Shown: positions 1 through 8,944 of the stretch, in pieces | How positions within the stretch are numbered: the first letter of the stretch is position 1 | Layout: each line of letters begins with the position of its first letter | From: Curvibacter sp. PD_MW3 | GTDB taxonomy: Bacteria > Pseudomonadota > Gammaproteobacteria > Burkholderiales > Burkholderiaceae_C | Reading direction: 5' to 3' | Assembly: GCA_002633085.1 (NCBI GenBank) | Contig: NSIV01000005.1 | Location: 62,001 to 126,000 of the forward strand | DNA: 64,000 nucleotides | Notes under the pieces: model-generated | What the model was told of the DNA's origin: nothing | What the model saw: the letters and a program-made list of their open reading frames with translations, nothing else | Databases searched by the model: none | Program-made: the position numbers and the translations under genes

Positions 1-795
1 TTCCATGCCGGTGCCATGTGTGGCATCAACACCATTGGCGACCGGGACGGGTTGGGGCAACTTCACTTGGTGCGTAGCGGGTGGGTGAATGTGTTCGTCG
101 GGGCATCTCCCCCCATTCGGATCGAGGAGCCGAGCCTGCTTCTCTTTCCCAGGCCGCTTCCGCGAAGGTTCCAGACAGACCCTGCTGAGGGCGCCGAGCT
201 TGTGTGCGCAGACCTGTGCTTTGAAGGTGGGGCGACGAACCCGATCCAGGCCGCACTGCCCGACGTCGTCTGCATGCCGCTGGCCAGCCTTGCCGAGAGC
301 GCTTCTGTGCTTGCGCTTCTTTTCAGCGAGGCTGAGCTAGACAAGTGCGGTCGGCAAAAGATGCTTGACAGCCTGTTCGAGGTATTGCTCGTGCAGGTTC
401 TTCGCGAGTTGATGGAGCGGCGAGCGATGAGCTCCGGAATGCTCGCTGGCTTGTCGCATCCCAAGCTACGGCGAGCGCTGGTGGCGATGCATGATCAACC
501 GGAGCACGCCTGGCCGCTGGAGAGTTTGGCGGATGCTGCAGGGATGTCGCGGACCAGCTTCGCCAACTCGTTTCGAGATGTCGTTGGCACCACGCCTGGT
601 CAGTACTTGCTGGCGTGGCGGATGGGATTGGCCCAGAAGCTGCTCCTGCTCGGCACTTCAATGCGACAGATTGCAGACCGGGTGGGCTATGCGGACGAGG
701 CGGTCTTGTCTCGCGCATTCAAGTCGCACACAGGCATATCTCCGCGTGAGTGGAAGAGTCGCGCGGAGTCGCCGCCTCAAGACGGCACAATCTGA
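1..795 (+). CDS. AraC family transcriptional regulator, 5' end cut off by the window
   Basis: The reading frame is open from base 1 (FHAGAM...) and runs past the first ATG at 16, so the true start lies outside the window. The visible part has the end of a cupin-like effector domain of the AraC cupin_6 type (LHLVRSGWVNV, then a proline-rich turn). A C-terminal AraC DNA-binding domain follows with two helix-turn-helix units, including LADAAGMSRTSFANSFRD and IADRVGYADEAVLSRAFK, then the typical ending TGISPREW. It probably regulates a nearby or upstream gene. The effector cannot be read from sequence. The next gene starts 24 bases downstream on the same strand. Confidence 0.9.
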   Translation, partial: FHAGAMCGINTIGDRDGLGQLHLVRSGWVNVFVGASPPIRIEEPSLLLFPRPLPRRFQTDPAEGAELVCADLCFEGGATNPIQAALPDVVCMPLASLAESASVLALLFSEAELDKCGRQKMLDSLFEVLLVQVLRELMERRAMSSGMLAGLSHPKLRRALVAMHDQPEHAWPLESLADAAGMSRTSFANSFRDVVGTTPGQYLLAWRMGLAQKLLLLGTSMRQIADRVGYADEAVLSRAFKSHTGISPREWKSRAESPPQDGTI

Positions 796-819
796 TCCCC
801 TGTAGAAGAGAACGCCTCC

Positions 820-1743
820 ATGCAAGCCCTGTTGAACGCCATTGCCACGATGGACATGCCCCTCGATGCCCAACGCGTGTTCCATGGCCGGGGCGGCCTG
901 TACCCCGGTTGTGAACAGTGGGTGCTGGATGCCTTTCCGCCCGTCTGGGTGTTGACCAGTTTTCAGCCGGTCACTGATGGTGAACTGGCCACTGTCCATG
1001 CCGCTTTGGCCGCGCGCTGGCAACAACTGGCCCCCGAGCAGCCGCTCAACTGGGTCTTCCAATGCCGGTTCGAAGGCCGAAGCGACACGCGGCTGATGGC
1101 CGGTAGCGTGCCCGAGCCGCATGTGGTGACCGAAGACGGTGCGCGCTTTCGCGTGCATGTGCTCAAGGGACAGAACCATGGTCTGTTTCTCGACATGGCA
1201 CAGGGGCGGCGTTGGGTGCGCGAGCATGTGGCATCCCACCCGGGGCTCAAGGTGCTCAACCTGTTTGCCTACACCTGCGCCTTTTCCGTGGTGGCGCGAC
1301 AGGCCGGAGCCTCGCATGTGGTCAATGTGGACATGAGTCACGGCGCCCTCGCCATCGGGCAGCAGAACCACCAGCTCAACGGCCTTGCCGCCGGGGCCAG
1401 CTTTCTGGCGCATGACATTTTCAAGTCCTGGGGCAAGGTTACGCGTGGCGGCCCCTATGACTTGATCATTCTCGACCCGCCCAGTTATCAGAAAGGCAGC
1501 TTTGTTGCCAGCAAGGATTACGCGCGCCTCATGCGCCGCCTGCCGGATCTGCTGGCCCCAGGCGGCCACGCATTGCTGTGCCTGAACGCGCCGGAATTGG
1601 GCCTTGCCTTCCTGCAAGACCAGATGCAGGCGCTGGCCCCTCAATTGGCGTTTGTGCAACGCTTGTCCAATCCGCCGGTATTTGCTGATGTGTCCGCTGA
1701 GCGTTCGCTCAAGGTACTGGTCTACAAAGCGCCGGAGAGATAA
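820..1743 (+). CDS. Class I SAM-dependent methyltransferase, RlmI/RlmK-like
   Basis: A 307-residue protein. The C-terminal two thirds is a Rossmann methyltransferase with motif I VLNLFAYTCAFSV around residue 146 and the catalytic DPPSYQKGSF motif around residue 220. The DPPS motif is typical of rRNA base methyltransferases of the RlmI/RlmK type. It lacks an N-terminal PUA domain, so it is a shorter SAM-MTase relative and not RlmI itself. The likely substrate is RNA, but this is inference. It lies 20 bases upstream of the flavoprotein gene on the same strand and may be co-transcribed with it. Confidence 0.8.
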   Translation: MQALLNAIATMDMPLDAQRVFHGRGGLYPGCEQWVLDAFPPVWVLTSFQPVTDGELATVHAALAARWQQLAPEQPLNWVFQCRFEGRSDTRLMAGSVPEPHVVTEDGARFRVHVLKGQNHGLFLDMAQGRRWVREHVASHPGLKVLNLFAYTCAFSVVARQAGASHVVNVDMSHGALAIGQQNHQLNGLAAGASFLAHDIFKSWGKVTRGGPYDLIILDPPSYQKGSFVASKDYARLMRRLPDLLAPGGHALLCLNAPELGLAFLQDQMQALAPQLAFVQRLSNPPVFADVSAERSLKVLVYKAPER

Positions 1744-1763
1744 TTCTCAAAAGGAATGGAAGC

Positions 1764-2900
1764 ATGAGCACCCCCAAACGCATCACCATCATTGGTGCCG
1801 GCTTCGGCGCCTTGTCCACCGTGCGAGAGATCCGACAGCGCGACAAGGCGGTTGACATCACCCTGATCGCACCCCGTGCTGAATTGCACTACCTGCCGGG
1901 CATCATCTGGATTCCGTGCGGTCTGCGCACGCGCGAGCAACTGGTGGTGCCACTCGCCAATTTCTTCACGCGCATGAAGGTGCGCCATCTCGAGGCCGAG
2001 GTGACCGGCCTGCGTGAAGGCGGTCGCGTGGTGACCACCACGGCAGGTGAAGTGCAGAACGACGCGCTGGTGATTGCCAGCGGTGGGCGCTTCATCAAGA
2101 AGCTGCCGGGCATCGAACACGCCATCACGCCGTGCGAGGGCATTGCGGCGGCGGAGCAGATTCGCGATCGCCTGCAGTCCATGCAGGGTGGCACCATTGC
2201 GGTGGGCTTTGCAGGCAATCCGAACGAGCAAAGCGCAGTGCGCGGCGGACCGATGTTCGAATTTCTCTTTGGCATTGACGAACAACTCAAACGCGAGGGA
2301 CGCCGTGACAAGTTCGAGCTGGTGTTCTTCAATCCCTCGAAGGAGCCGGGCAACCGCCTCGGCCCCAAGGCCGTGCAGCACCTGCTGGACGAGATGGCCC
2401 GACGCAACATTCGCACTCACTTGGGGCACAAGATGGTGCGTTTCGAGTCGGACAAGGTCGTCACCGAAGGCGGCGAGTTTCCCGCCAACCTGATCCTCTT
2501 CATGCCCGGCATGACCGGCAACCTGTGGTTTGACCAGACCGAGCTGGCGCGTTCACCCGGTGGCCTGCTCAAGGCCGATGCGTTCTGTCGCGTCGAGGGC
2601 ACGCAGCACGTGTATGTGGTGGGTGACTCCGGCAGCTTCCCTGGTCCTGACTGGATGCCCAAGCAAGCGCACATGGCCGACCTGCAGGCCGCTGCCGCTG
2701 CGCAGAATGTGCTGGCGGGGTTGCATGGCCAGATGCCGGATGCCACCTTCAAGGTGGAGCTCATCTGCATCATCGACGCCATTAGCCAAGGTGCGCTGGT
2801 GTGGCGTACGCCGGCGCGCAACTTCATTCTGCCGCCCAGTCGTCTGTTCCACTGGGCCAAACGCTGGTTTGAAGGTGTCTATCTGAAGCAGTACCGCTGA
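1764..2900 (+). CDS. NAD(P)/FAD-dependent oxidoreductase, sulfide:quinone reductase-like
   Basis: A 378-residue flavoprotein of the pyridine nucleotide-disulphide fold. It has an N-terminal FAD-binding ITIIGAGFGALST, a second dinucleotide region and a C-terminal FAD motif YVVGDSGSFPGP around residue 285. The overall layout and the terminal membrane-facing segment (RLFHWAKRWFEGVYL) resemble the SQR/flavocytochrome c sulfide dehydrogenase family. Cysteines occur at the places where SQR keeps active-site thiols (HAITPCEG and VELICIID), but I cannot confirm the full redox triad. An SQR-like role would fit the sox genes further along. A ribosome site (AAAGGAA) precedes the ATG. Confidence 0.7.
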   Translation: MSTPKRITIIGAGFGALSTVREIRQRDKAVDITLIAPRAELHYLPGIIWIPCGLRTREQLVVPLANFFTRMKVRHLEAEVTGLREGGRVVTTTAGEVQNDALVIASGGRFIKKLPGIEHAITPCEGIAAAEQIRDRLQSMQGGTIAVGFAGNPNEQSAVRGGPMFEFLFGIDEQLKREGRRDKFELVFFNPSKEPGNRLGPKAVQHLLDEMARRNIRTHLGHKMVRFESDKVVTEGGEFPANLILFMPGMTGNLWFDQTELARSPGGLLKADAFCRVEGTQHVYVVGDSGSFPGPDWMPKQAHMADLQAAAAAQNVLAGLHGQMPDATFKVELICIIDAISQGALVWRTPARNFILPPSRLFHWAKRWFEGVYLKQYR

Positions 2901-2979
2901 GTTTCGCTTCTCGTCACGATACTTTCTGAAAGCTACGCTGCTTTGTTGAATACGGTCATTGCCGTCAACATTGCAGTTC

Positions 2980-3010
2980 AGAAGCCCGGCCGAATGCCAG
3001 GCTTCTTTTT
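2980..3010 (+). terminator. Rho-independent terminator after the flavoprotein gene
   Basis: AGAAGCC and GGCTTCT form a 7-bp stem around a 13-base loop and are followed by a short T run. It lies 80 bases after the flavoprotein stop and just before the end of the convergent permease gene, so it may serve both strands. Confidence 0.7.
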
Positions 3011-3024
3011 GCATGGTGTCGTTT

Positions 3025-4314
3025 TTACAAGAACGAAAATTTCAACACAAACATCACTGCAATCGCCGCCACCGTCGGTGGCAGTTCCTTCACACGGCCG
3101 GCCAGCAGCTTGATGGCGGCGTAGGAGATGAAGCCAAACGCAATGCCGTGGGCAATGGAGAACGTGAAGGGCATGGTGATGGCGGTGATGGCGGCAGGGG
3201 CGGCCTCGGTCAGGTCGTCCCATTCGATTTCGGCCAGGCCACGCAGCATGAGCACGGCCACGTAGCACAAGGCCGGTGCGGTGGCGAAGGCCGGCACGGT
3301 GCCAGCCAGTGGGGCGAACACCAGTGCGACGAGGAACAACACCGCTACGGTGACAGCCGTCAGCCCGGTGCGGCCACCGGCTGCCGTGCCGGCGGCAGAC
3401 TCGATGTAGGCCGTGGTGGACGAGGTGCCGAGCGCTGCGCCAGCGGCAATGGCGGTGGAGTCAGCCAGCAGCGCCTTCTTCAGGTGCGGCAGCTTGCCAT
3501 CTTTGTCGAGCAGGCCGGCGCGGTGGGCCACGCCGATGAGCGTGCCAGACGCGTCGAACAATTCGACCAGGAAGAAGGTCATGATGACGGTCAGCAAGCC
3601 GGCGTTGAGGGCGCCGGCAATGTCCATCTGCAGGAAGGTCGGCGCGATCGAGGGTGGCGCGGCAACGAGGCCGTTGAAGGGCGTCAGCCCCATCGCGATG
3701 GAAGCCACAGTCACGGCCAGGATGCTGATGATGATGGCGCCCGGCACCTTGCGCCACTCCAGTGCCACGATCAGCAGGAAGCCGAGCGCTGCCAGCACCG
3801 GGGCCGGCTGGTGCAGGTTGCCCAGGGTGAGGAGGGTCGAGGGGTGCGCGACGATCAGGCCGGCATTTTTCAGTCCGATGATGGCCAGGAAGAGGCCGAT
3901 GCCGGCCGAGATGGCGAACTTGAGCGAACGCGGAATGGCGTTGACGATGGCTTCTCGTACCTTGAACAGGCTCACCAGGATGAACAGCAGGCCAGAGATG
4001 AACACGGCGCCGAGTGCGGCCTGCCAGGTGAAGCCCATGCCCTTGACCACCGCAAACGCGAAGTAAGCGTTCAGCCCCATGCCAGGGGCCAATGCGATTG
4101 GGTAGTTGGCGTACAGGCCCATGATGGCCGAGCCGATGGCGGCGGCCAGACAGGTGGCCACGAACACGGAGTCTTTCGGCATGCCGGCGGCGGACAGGAT
4201 GTCCGGGTTGACGAAGATGATGTAGGCCATCGTCAAAAAGGTGGTCAGTCCGGCCAGCAGTTCGGTCTTGACGGTGGTGCCGTGTGCTGAGAGCTGGAAG
4301 TAGCGTTCCAACAT
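3025..4314 (-). CDS. NCS2 family purine permease (AzgA/GhxP type)
   Basis: An inner membrane nucleobase transporter of about 429 residues from the chosen start. The N-terminus MLERYFQLSAHGTTVKTELL and TFLTMAYIIFVNP are diagnostic of the AzgA branch, which imports guanine, hypoxanthine or adenine with protons. About twelve hydrophobic segments follow. The track ORF starts at 4434, but the ATG at 4314 has a GGAG site six bases upstream and gives the normal family N-terminus. The ATG at 4326 is an alternative without such a site. It lies 31 bases downstream of an Xre-type regulator on the same strand, suggesting a two-gene unit. Confidence 0.9.
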   Translation of the reverse strand: MLERYFQLSAHGTTVKTELLAGLTTFLTMAYIIFVNPDILSAAGMPKDSVFVATCLAAAIGSAIMGLYANYPIALAPGMGLNAYFAFAVVKGMGFTWQAALGAVFISGLLFILVSLFKVREAIVNAIPRSLKFAISAGIGLFLAIIGLKNAGLIVAHPSTLLTLGNLHQPAPVLAALGFLLIVALEWRKVPGAIIISILAVTVASIAMGLTPFNGLVAAPPSIAPTFLQMDIAGALNAGLLTVIMTFFLVELFDASGTLIGVAHRAGLLDKDGKLPHLKKALLADSTAIAAGAALGTSSTTAYIESAAGTAAGGRTGLTAVTVAVLFLVALVFAPLAGTVPAFATAPALCYVAVLMLRGLAEIEWDDLTEAAPAAITAITMPFTFSIAHGIAFGFISYAAIKLLAGRVKELPPTVAAIAVMFVLKFSFL

Positions 4315-4345
4315 GCGGTTCTCCATGGGGGCGGGGAATTTCATT

Positions 4346-4633
4346 CTAGGTGTGTGCTGTCGATGGTTTGGGCTTGCCGGCGCGCAAGCGCGCTGACGGG
4401 TCTGTTGTTGTGTGCAGGTCATGCAGCCACTCACTTCGGCCGAGCGCTTGTGTCACGCTGACCAGGGTGCGCAAGGTGGCGCCGCTGCCGTTCTCTAGTC
4501 GCTTAAGTGCACCCAGGGCCACGCCGGCTTGGCGTGCCAGTTCGCTTTGCGACTGGTTGCGGCCCAGTCGCAGGGCGCGCACCTGCAAGCCAATATCGGT
4601 TTGGAGTTGCCGTGTCATGTCAGCCGGATTCAT
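4346..4633 (-). CDS. Xre-family helix-turn-helix regulator
   Basis: A 95-residue protein made almost entirely of one HTH_3 domain. GLQVRALRLGRNQSQSELAR is followed by AGVALGALKRLENGSGATL, the second-helix/recognition-helix pattern of Cro/HipB proteins. The stop is 31 bases before the purine permease start, so it may control its own operon. HipB-like proteins often sit before a hipA toxin; there is none here. No clear ribosome site precedes the ATG at 4633, and a start at 4618 (MTRQLQ) is also possible. Confidence 0.8.
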   Translation of the reverse strand: MNPADMTRQLQTDIGLQVRALRLGRNQSQSELARQAGVALGALKRLENGSGATLRTLVSVTQALGRSEWLHDLHTTTDPSARLRAGKPKPSTAHT

Positions 4634-4815
4634 AACAGTCTGAATTTTGACTGAAGTTCATGGATTTGTGTTCAATAGCCCTGAATAGGGCTGTTGATGC
4701 TGCAAATATTTATCAAAGAACAGAAAAAAGGCCTAAATAACCCCCTAAATTTGCCGTTAATACTGATACGTAACCGGATAAAAGCCTTCGCCATTTGGTG
4801 GAGGTGATGACCAAA

Positions 4816-5343
4816 ATGCAATTACCTACTGTTGAGCGAACTCCAAATCTGCGGCCTGCCGGCGCAGAGATGGCTGTGCCTGCCGCAGCCAAGGTGATAC
4901 CCGTTGCGCCGGTGAATCCTTCCATCGAGGTACAGGCAACGGCCAGTGTGGTCAATGACATCAATCCAGAAGTGTTGGCCAAGGCCTCGGCTGAATCGGT
5001 GACCCAGCCGAGTGCTTCCGATCCGTTGCAAGGTGGCTCCAAGGCCGACAGCAGCAGCAAGGACTGGACTCAAGCTGCCGCCAAGCCGAAAGCGATTGAG
5101 GAAGAGCCCAAGGAGCCGATCTCCAAGATGCTGATCGAGCACGTGCAGACGCTGTGGATGATGAGTGCGAAGGCGGTCGAGCTTTGGTATACCGCCCAGC
5201 AGGCGAAGAACCAGGATGCCAATCATCTGCAGAACATGGCGCAGACCCGTAATCAGAATCCTAGTGCCATACCCGGCGTACTTGCCAAGGAAGTGCTGAC
5301 TTACTCGCCCAACAAGGTCAACAAGACCGGAAAAGCAGAGTGA
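4816..5343 (+). CDS. Hypothetical protein rich in Ala, Pro, Ser and Lys
   Basis: I do not recognise this protein. From the ATG at 4816 it has 175 residues. Residues 1-100 are low-complexity and probably disordered. A more structured, helical part follows (EPISKMLIEHVQTLWMMSAKAVELWYTAQQAKNQ), then a Gln/Asn-rich tail. There is no signal peptide or clear membrane segment. The track places a TTG start at 4795. The sequence GGAGGTGAT at 4800-4808 is a near-perfect anti-SD complement and is well placed for the ATG at 4816. The gene is divergent from the Xre gene, with a 182-base AT-rich gap that must hold both promoters. Confidence 0.6.
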   Translation: MQLPTVERTPNLRPAGAEMAVPAAAKVIPVAPVNPSIEVQATASVVNDINPEVLAKASAESVTQPSASDPLQGGSKADSSSKDWTQAAAKPKAIEEEPKEPISKMLIEHVQTLWMMSAKAVELWYTAQQAKNQDANHLQNMAQTRNQNPSAIPGVLAKEVLTYSPNKVNKTGKAE

Positions 5344-5393
5344 GCCGCCAGGGCTGATGGCAAGGGCAGGGCTGACATGCCCTAACATTGGGT

Positions 5394-6098
5394 ATGCATA
5401 AGACAGCTCTCGTTTTATTTTCCGGTGGACAGGACTCCACCACCTGCCTGGCACACGCCCTCAAGGCTTATGAACGCGTCGAAACCATCGCCTTCGACTA
5501 CCGCCAGCGGCACCACATCGAGTTGGAATCACGCATCAAGGTGCTGAGCGAGATCCGCCGCCAGTTTCCGCACTGGGCGGGCAAGCTGGGCGAGGACCAC
5601 CTGCTCGACCTGGAAGTGCTCGGGCATGTGAGCGAAACCTCGCTGACGCGCGAAACCGCTTTCAAGATGGAGGCCAGTGGCCTGCCCAATACCTTCGTGC
5701 CGGGCCGCAACCTGCTGTTCCTGACGCTGGCCGCTGCGGTGGCCTACCGCCGCGGGCTGGAGGTGATCGTCACCGGTGTGTGCGAGACCGATTTCTCCGG
5801 CTACCCCGACTGCCGTGACGACACCATGAAGGCGATGCAGCTGGCGCTGTCGCTCGGCATGGACAAGCGCTTCCTGATCGAAACGCCGCTGATGTGGATC
5901 GACAAGGCCGACACCTGGCGCCTGGCGGAATCGCTGGGTGGCGCCGCGCTGGTGGACCTGATCATCGAGCACACCCACACCTGCTACCTGGGCGACCGTG
6001 AGCACCGGCACGCCTGGGGCTATGGCTGCGGCACTTGTCCGGCCTGCGAGCTGCGTGCGCGTGGTTGGGAGCGGTACAGAACCCCAGTGCCAAATTAA
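5394..6098 (+). CDS. queC: 7-cyano-7-deazaguanine synthase QueC
   Basis: Converts 7-carboxy-7-deazaguanine to preQ0 with ATP and ammonia, on the queuosine tRNA modification pathway. The N-terminal PP-loop [10 protein letters not shown] binds ATP. The family motif [14 protein letters not shown] follows, then [15 protein letters not shown]. The C-terminal zinc site is [16 protein letters not shown]. Length is 234 residues from the ATG at 5394, normal for QueC; the track start is an upstream TTG two codons earlier. No other queuosine genes are adjacent, so it stands alone here. Confidence 0.95.
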   Translation: MHKTALVLFSGGQDSTTCLAHALKAYERVETIAFDYRQRHHIELESRIKVLSEIRRQFPHWAGKLGEDHLLDLEVLGHVSETSLTRETAFKMEASGLPNTFVPGRNLLFLTLAAAVAYRRGLEVIVTGVCETDFSGYPDCRDDTMKAMQLALSLGMDKRFLIETPLMWIDKADTWRLAESLGGAALVDLIIEHTHTCYLGDREHRHAWGYGCGTCPACELRARGWERYRTPVPN

Positions 6099-6219
6099 CG
6101 CCCGAGCCCGAGCGATAGAAGGCTGCAGACCGCGGAACGCCGTGGAACCGGCTGGGCCGGGTCACCGGCGTTGCCCCTGTGGGGGTAGCGGAGCGCACAA
6201 CGTGCGCGCAGCCTGGGGC
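6099..6219. repeat. GC-rich intergenic stretch with small hairpins
   Basis: The gap between the convergent queC and yddA-like genes holds CCCC-TGT-GGGG and GCGCAC-AAC-GTGCGC hairpins. A related CCCCC-TGA-GGGGG hairpin occurs at 50101. I take these as dispersed intergenic repeat fragments; there is no coding potential. Confidence 0.4.
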
Positions 6220-7992
6220 TTATGTTTGTGTCAACTGGAACAGCGCCACGTCTTCGTCGACGCGCTTCTCCAGTTGCCAGGTGCGACTGTGGTAAGTTGC
6301 CACTGTGTGCCTGTGCGCTATTGAAATGAGAGCGCCTTTCCCTTCCTTGACAAGGGCTAGAAGCCGTTTGTACAAGGCTTTTTCGGCTTCTTCGTCCAGT
6401 GCGCTGGTGGCTTCGTCGGCAAAAATCCAGGATGGTTTTTTGAGGAACACGCGCGCCAGCGCCAGGCGTTGCTGCTCGCCGCCGGAGAGTTTCTGGCCCC
6501 AGGCATCCACCACATCAAGCTGGTCCACCAGGTGCGGCAGCAGTGCATCGCACAAGGCCTGCTTGAGCGTTGCTTCATCGTAGCTCTCGGCCGGTTCCGG
6601 GTAGGCCAGCGCATCACGCAGACTGGCGTTCGGAAAGTAGGGCCGCTGTGGAATGAACATGCTCGATTCCGGCAGTTGAACCCGACCCGAGGCCAGCGGC
6701 CAGATGCCGGCCAAGGCGCGGAACAGGGTGGATTTGCCGCTGCCGGAGGGGCCGCTGAGCAGCACGCTGTCGCCCGGCTGAGCATTCAGTTGCGTATGGG
6801 CCAGCAGGCGGCTGCCGGTGGGCAGGTCGAGCGACAGGTCGTTCGCAGTCACGCCGGAACTGCTGGTGGCGCCGGTGCGCTGGAGTTGCAGATCGGCTTT
6901 CTGGCTGGCGACTTGGATGGCCGCTTCGAAATGGGTCAGGCGATCGGTGGTGGCGCGCCAGCTGGCCAGGCTGTCGTAGTTGTCGATGAACCATGAGAGC
7001 GAGTCCTGCACGCGGCCAAAGGCAGAGGCGATCTGCATCATGGTGCCGAGTTGGATGGCGCCGCTGAAAAAGCGTGGTGCCGCCACGATGAACGGGAACA
7101 CGGTCGAGGCCTGGCCAAAGGTGGCGGTGAACATGGTCAGGCGCTTTTGCGCGTCGATCAGTTGCAGGTAGTTGGCCAGCACGTGGCCAAAACGCAGGTC
7201 AAGCTGTTTCAGTTCGACCTTCTCGCCACGGTCCAGCGCAATGGCCTCGCTGTATTCGCGCACGCGGACCAGGTTGTGGCGGAAATCGGCTTCGCGTCGC
7301 TGTTGCTGGTAGTTCAGCGAAATCAGGGGGCGACCGACATAGTGGGTGATCACGCTGCCGACGATGCAGTAGAGGATGGCTACCCACAGCATGAAGCCGG
7401 GAATGACAAATCCGGTGTCACCAAACGAAAAGCTGAAGGCACCACTGAGTGACCAGAGGATGCTGACGAAGCTCAGCAGCGTGACAAACGCGTTGAGCAG
7501 GCCCATGCTCAGGCCCACCGTGCTGCTGGTGAAGAGTTTCAGGTCTTCCTGGATGCGCTGGTCTGGGTTGTCGGGTGATTGGTCGGCCGCCAGTTCGGCG
7601 TAGCGAGTGAGTTCCAGGTGGTAATAGACTTGGTTGTCCAGCCAGCGCTGCAGGTAGTGGCGCGTCATCCAGGCGCGCCAGCGCATTTCCAGTTGCTGCG
7701 TCAGGTAGAAGCGGTAGACCGCGATGACGATATAGATGAAAGCCAGCACCGAGTAGCGCAACAGCTGCTCGAGAAAGACCGGGTAGTTCTTCTCCTGCAG
7801 GGCGTCGTAGAAGAAGCGATTCCATTCGTTGAACAGCACCAGGGTGTAGACGAAACCGAGGTTGAGCGCAACGATGGCGGCGAGCAGGCCGCGCGCCTTC
7901 CACTTTTCTTCCGACTTGAAGTAGGGCACGGCCAAAGCCCAGGCGTTGCGAATGAAGGCCTTGAAGTCGGACAGTTTGCTTGTCAGTGACAT
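6220..7992 (-). CDS. ABC transporter with fused membrane and ATPase domains, YddA/SbmA type
   Basis: A 590-residue half-transporter. An N-terminal ABC_membrane_2 domain (about residues 1-330, roughly six hydrophobic segments, with EWNRFFYDALQ typical of YddA/BacA relatives) is fused to a C-terminal nucleotide-binding domain. Walker A is GPSGSGKST, the signature is LSGGEQQRLALAR and Walker B is WIFADEATSALD. It probably works as a homodimer in the inner membrane. The substrate is unknown; relatives handle peptides or fatty acyl compounds. It starts 18 bases after the end of the 5'-nucleotidase gene on the same strand. Confidence 0.9.
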   Translation of the reverse strand: MSLTSKLSDFKAFIRNAWALAVPYFKSEEKWKARGLLAAIVALNLGFVYTLVLFNEWNRFFYDALQEKNYPVFLEQLLRYSVLAFIYIVIAVYRFYLTQQLEMRWRAWMTRHYLQRWLDNQVYYHLELTRYAELAADQSPDNPDQRIQEDLKLFTSSTVGLSMGLLNAFVTLLSFVSILWSLSGAFSFSFGDTGFVIPGFMLWVAILYCIVGSVITHYVGRPLISLNYQQQRREADFRHNLVRVREYSEAIALDRGEKVELKQLDLRFGHVLANYLQLIDAQKRLTMFTATFGQASTVFPFIVAAPRFFSGAIQLGTMMQIASAFGRVQDSLSWFIDNYDSLASWRATTDRLTHFEAAIQVASQKADLQLQRTGATSSSGVTANDLSLDLPTGSRLLAHTQLNAQPGDSVLLSGPSGSGKSTLFRALAGIWPLASGRVQLPESSMFIPQRPYFPNASLRDALAYPEPAESYDEATLKQALCDALLPHLVDQLDVVDAWGQKLSGGEQQRLALARVFLKKPSWIFADEATSALDEEAEKALYKRLLALVKEGKGALISIAHRHTVATYHSRTWQLEKRVDEDVALFQLTQT

Positions 7993-8010
7993 GGTGATCT
8001 CTTGGGCTAC

Positions 8011-8919
8011 TCAGGCGTTGGCGACGCCACTGGCGACGTGGCCCGAAGGCACATGTTGCGACGCGGACTCGATGTGACCGGTCTGGTCGTCAAAGAAGAA
8101 ATCGGGCTCGAACTCACGCAGGAATTCACCCTTGGGCAGGCCGCCGAGGAACATGGCTTCATCGATCTCGATGTTCCACTCCATCAGCGTGCGGATGGCG
8201 CGCTCGTGCGCTGGTGCGCTGCGCGCCGTGACCAGCGCGGTGCGCACGCGCATGTTGGGGGTGCCTTCCTGCTGCAGCCGGTGCAACGCGGCTAGCAGGG
8301 GCTTGAAGGGCCCGGCCGACAGCGGCTGCAGCGCCTTGTCGCGCTCATGCTTCTGGAAGGCGCTCAGGCCCTGGGCCTGGAACACGCGCTCGGCTTCATC
8401 ACTGAAGAGCACGGCATCACCGTCGAAGGCAATCCGAACTTCGTGCGGATGGGCGTCGCTGGCCAGTGCCGATTGCGGATAGACCTGGGCCGCTGGTACG
8501 CCGGCATCCAGTGCAGCGCGCACATCGCTCAGATGGGTGGAGAGGAACAGGTTGGCATGCAGTGGCTTGAGGTAGCGCCACGGCGACTGGCCGCGCGTGA
8601 AGCTGCCGCGTTCAATGGGCAGGCCGTAATGCTGGGCCGAGCGGAACACGCGCATGCCCGAGACCGGGTCGTTGCGCGAGAGGATGACCACCTCCACGCG
8701 CTGCGTGGCGGCATCGTTGAAGGCCAGCAGCTTGCGCACCATGGAAAAGGCTACACCTGGCTTGGCAGGTTCTTCCAGTTTGTCGAGCTGTAGCTTCATG
8801 TAGGCGCGGTCCTTGTGGGGACCGTTGCCTTGCTCAAACACCTTGTTCTCTTCCTCGAAGTCGAACAAGGCGCGTGATGAAATGGCGACGACAAGCTTGC
8901 CGTCTAGCGAAGCGCCCAT
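8011..8919 (-). CDS. Cytosolic 5'-nucleotidase (PF06189 type)
   Basis: A 302-residue protein matching the bacterial and eukaryotic cytosolic 5'-nucleotidase I family. VVAISSRALFDFEEENKVF at the N-terminus, VEVVILSRNDPVSGMRVF in the middle and IAFDGDAVLFSDEAERVF near residue 165 carry the acidic HAD-like phosphatase motifs. MFLGGLPKGEFLREFEPDFF is a strong C-terminal family signature. It would dephosphorylate nucleoside monophosphates, in line with the purine permease nearby. It lies just upstream of the ABC transporter gene and is likely co-transcribed with it. Confidence 0.9.
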   Translation of the reverse strand: MGASLDGKLVVAISSRALFDFEEENKVFEQGNGPHKDRAYMKLQLDKLEEPAKPGVAFSMVRKLLAFNDAATQRVEVVILSRNDPVSGMRVFRSAQHYGLPIERGSFTRGQSPWRYLKPLHANLFLSTHLSDVRAALDAGVPAAQVYPQSALASDAHPHEVRIAFDGDAVLFSDEAERVFQAQGLSAFQKHERDKALQPLSAGPFKPLLAALHRLQQEGTPNMRVRTALVTARSAPAHERAIRTLMEWNIEIDEAMFLGGLPKGEFLREFEPDFFFDDQTGHIESASQHVPSGHVASGVANA

Positions 8920-8944
8920 GCAGTCTCCTCTCAGGTGTTTGTTT

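Noticed and set aside
2959-4290. 443-residue plus-strand ORF
   Set aside because: Antisense to the purine permease; Gly/Gln/Asp-rich with no family features.
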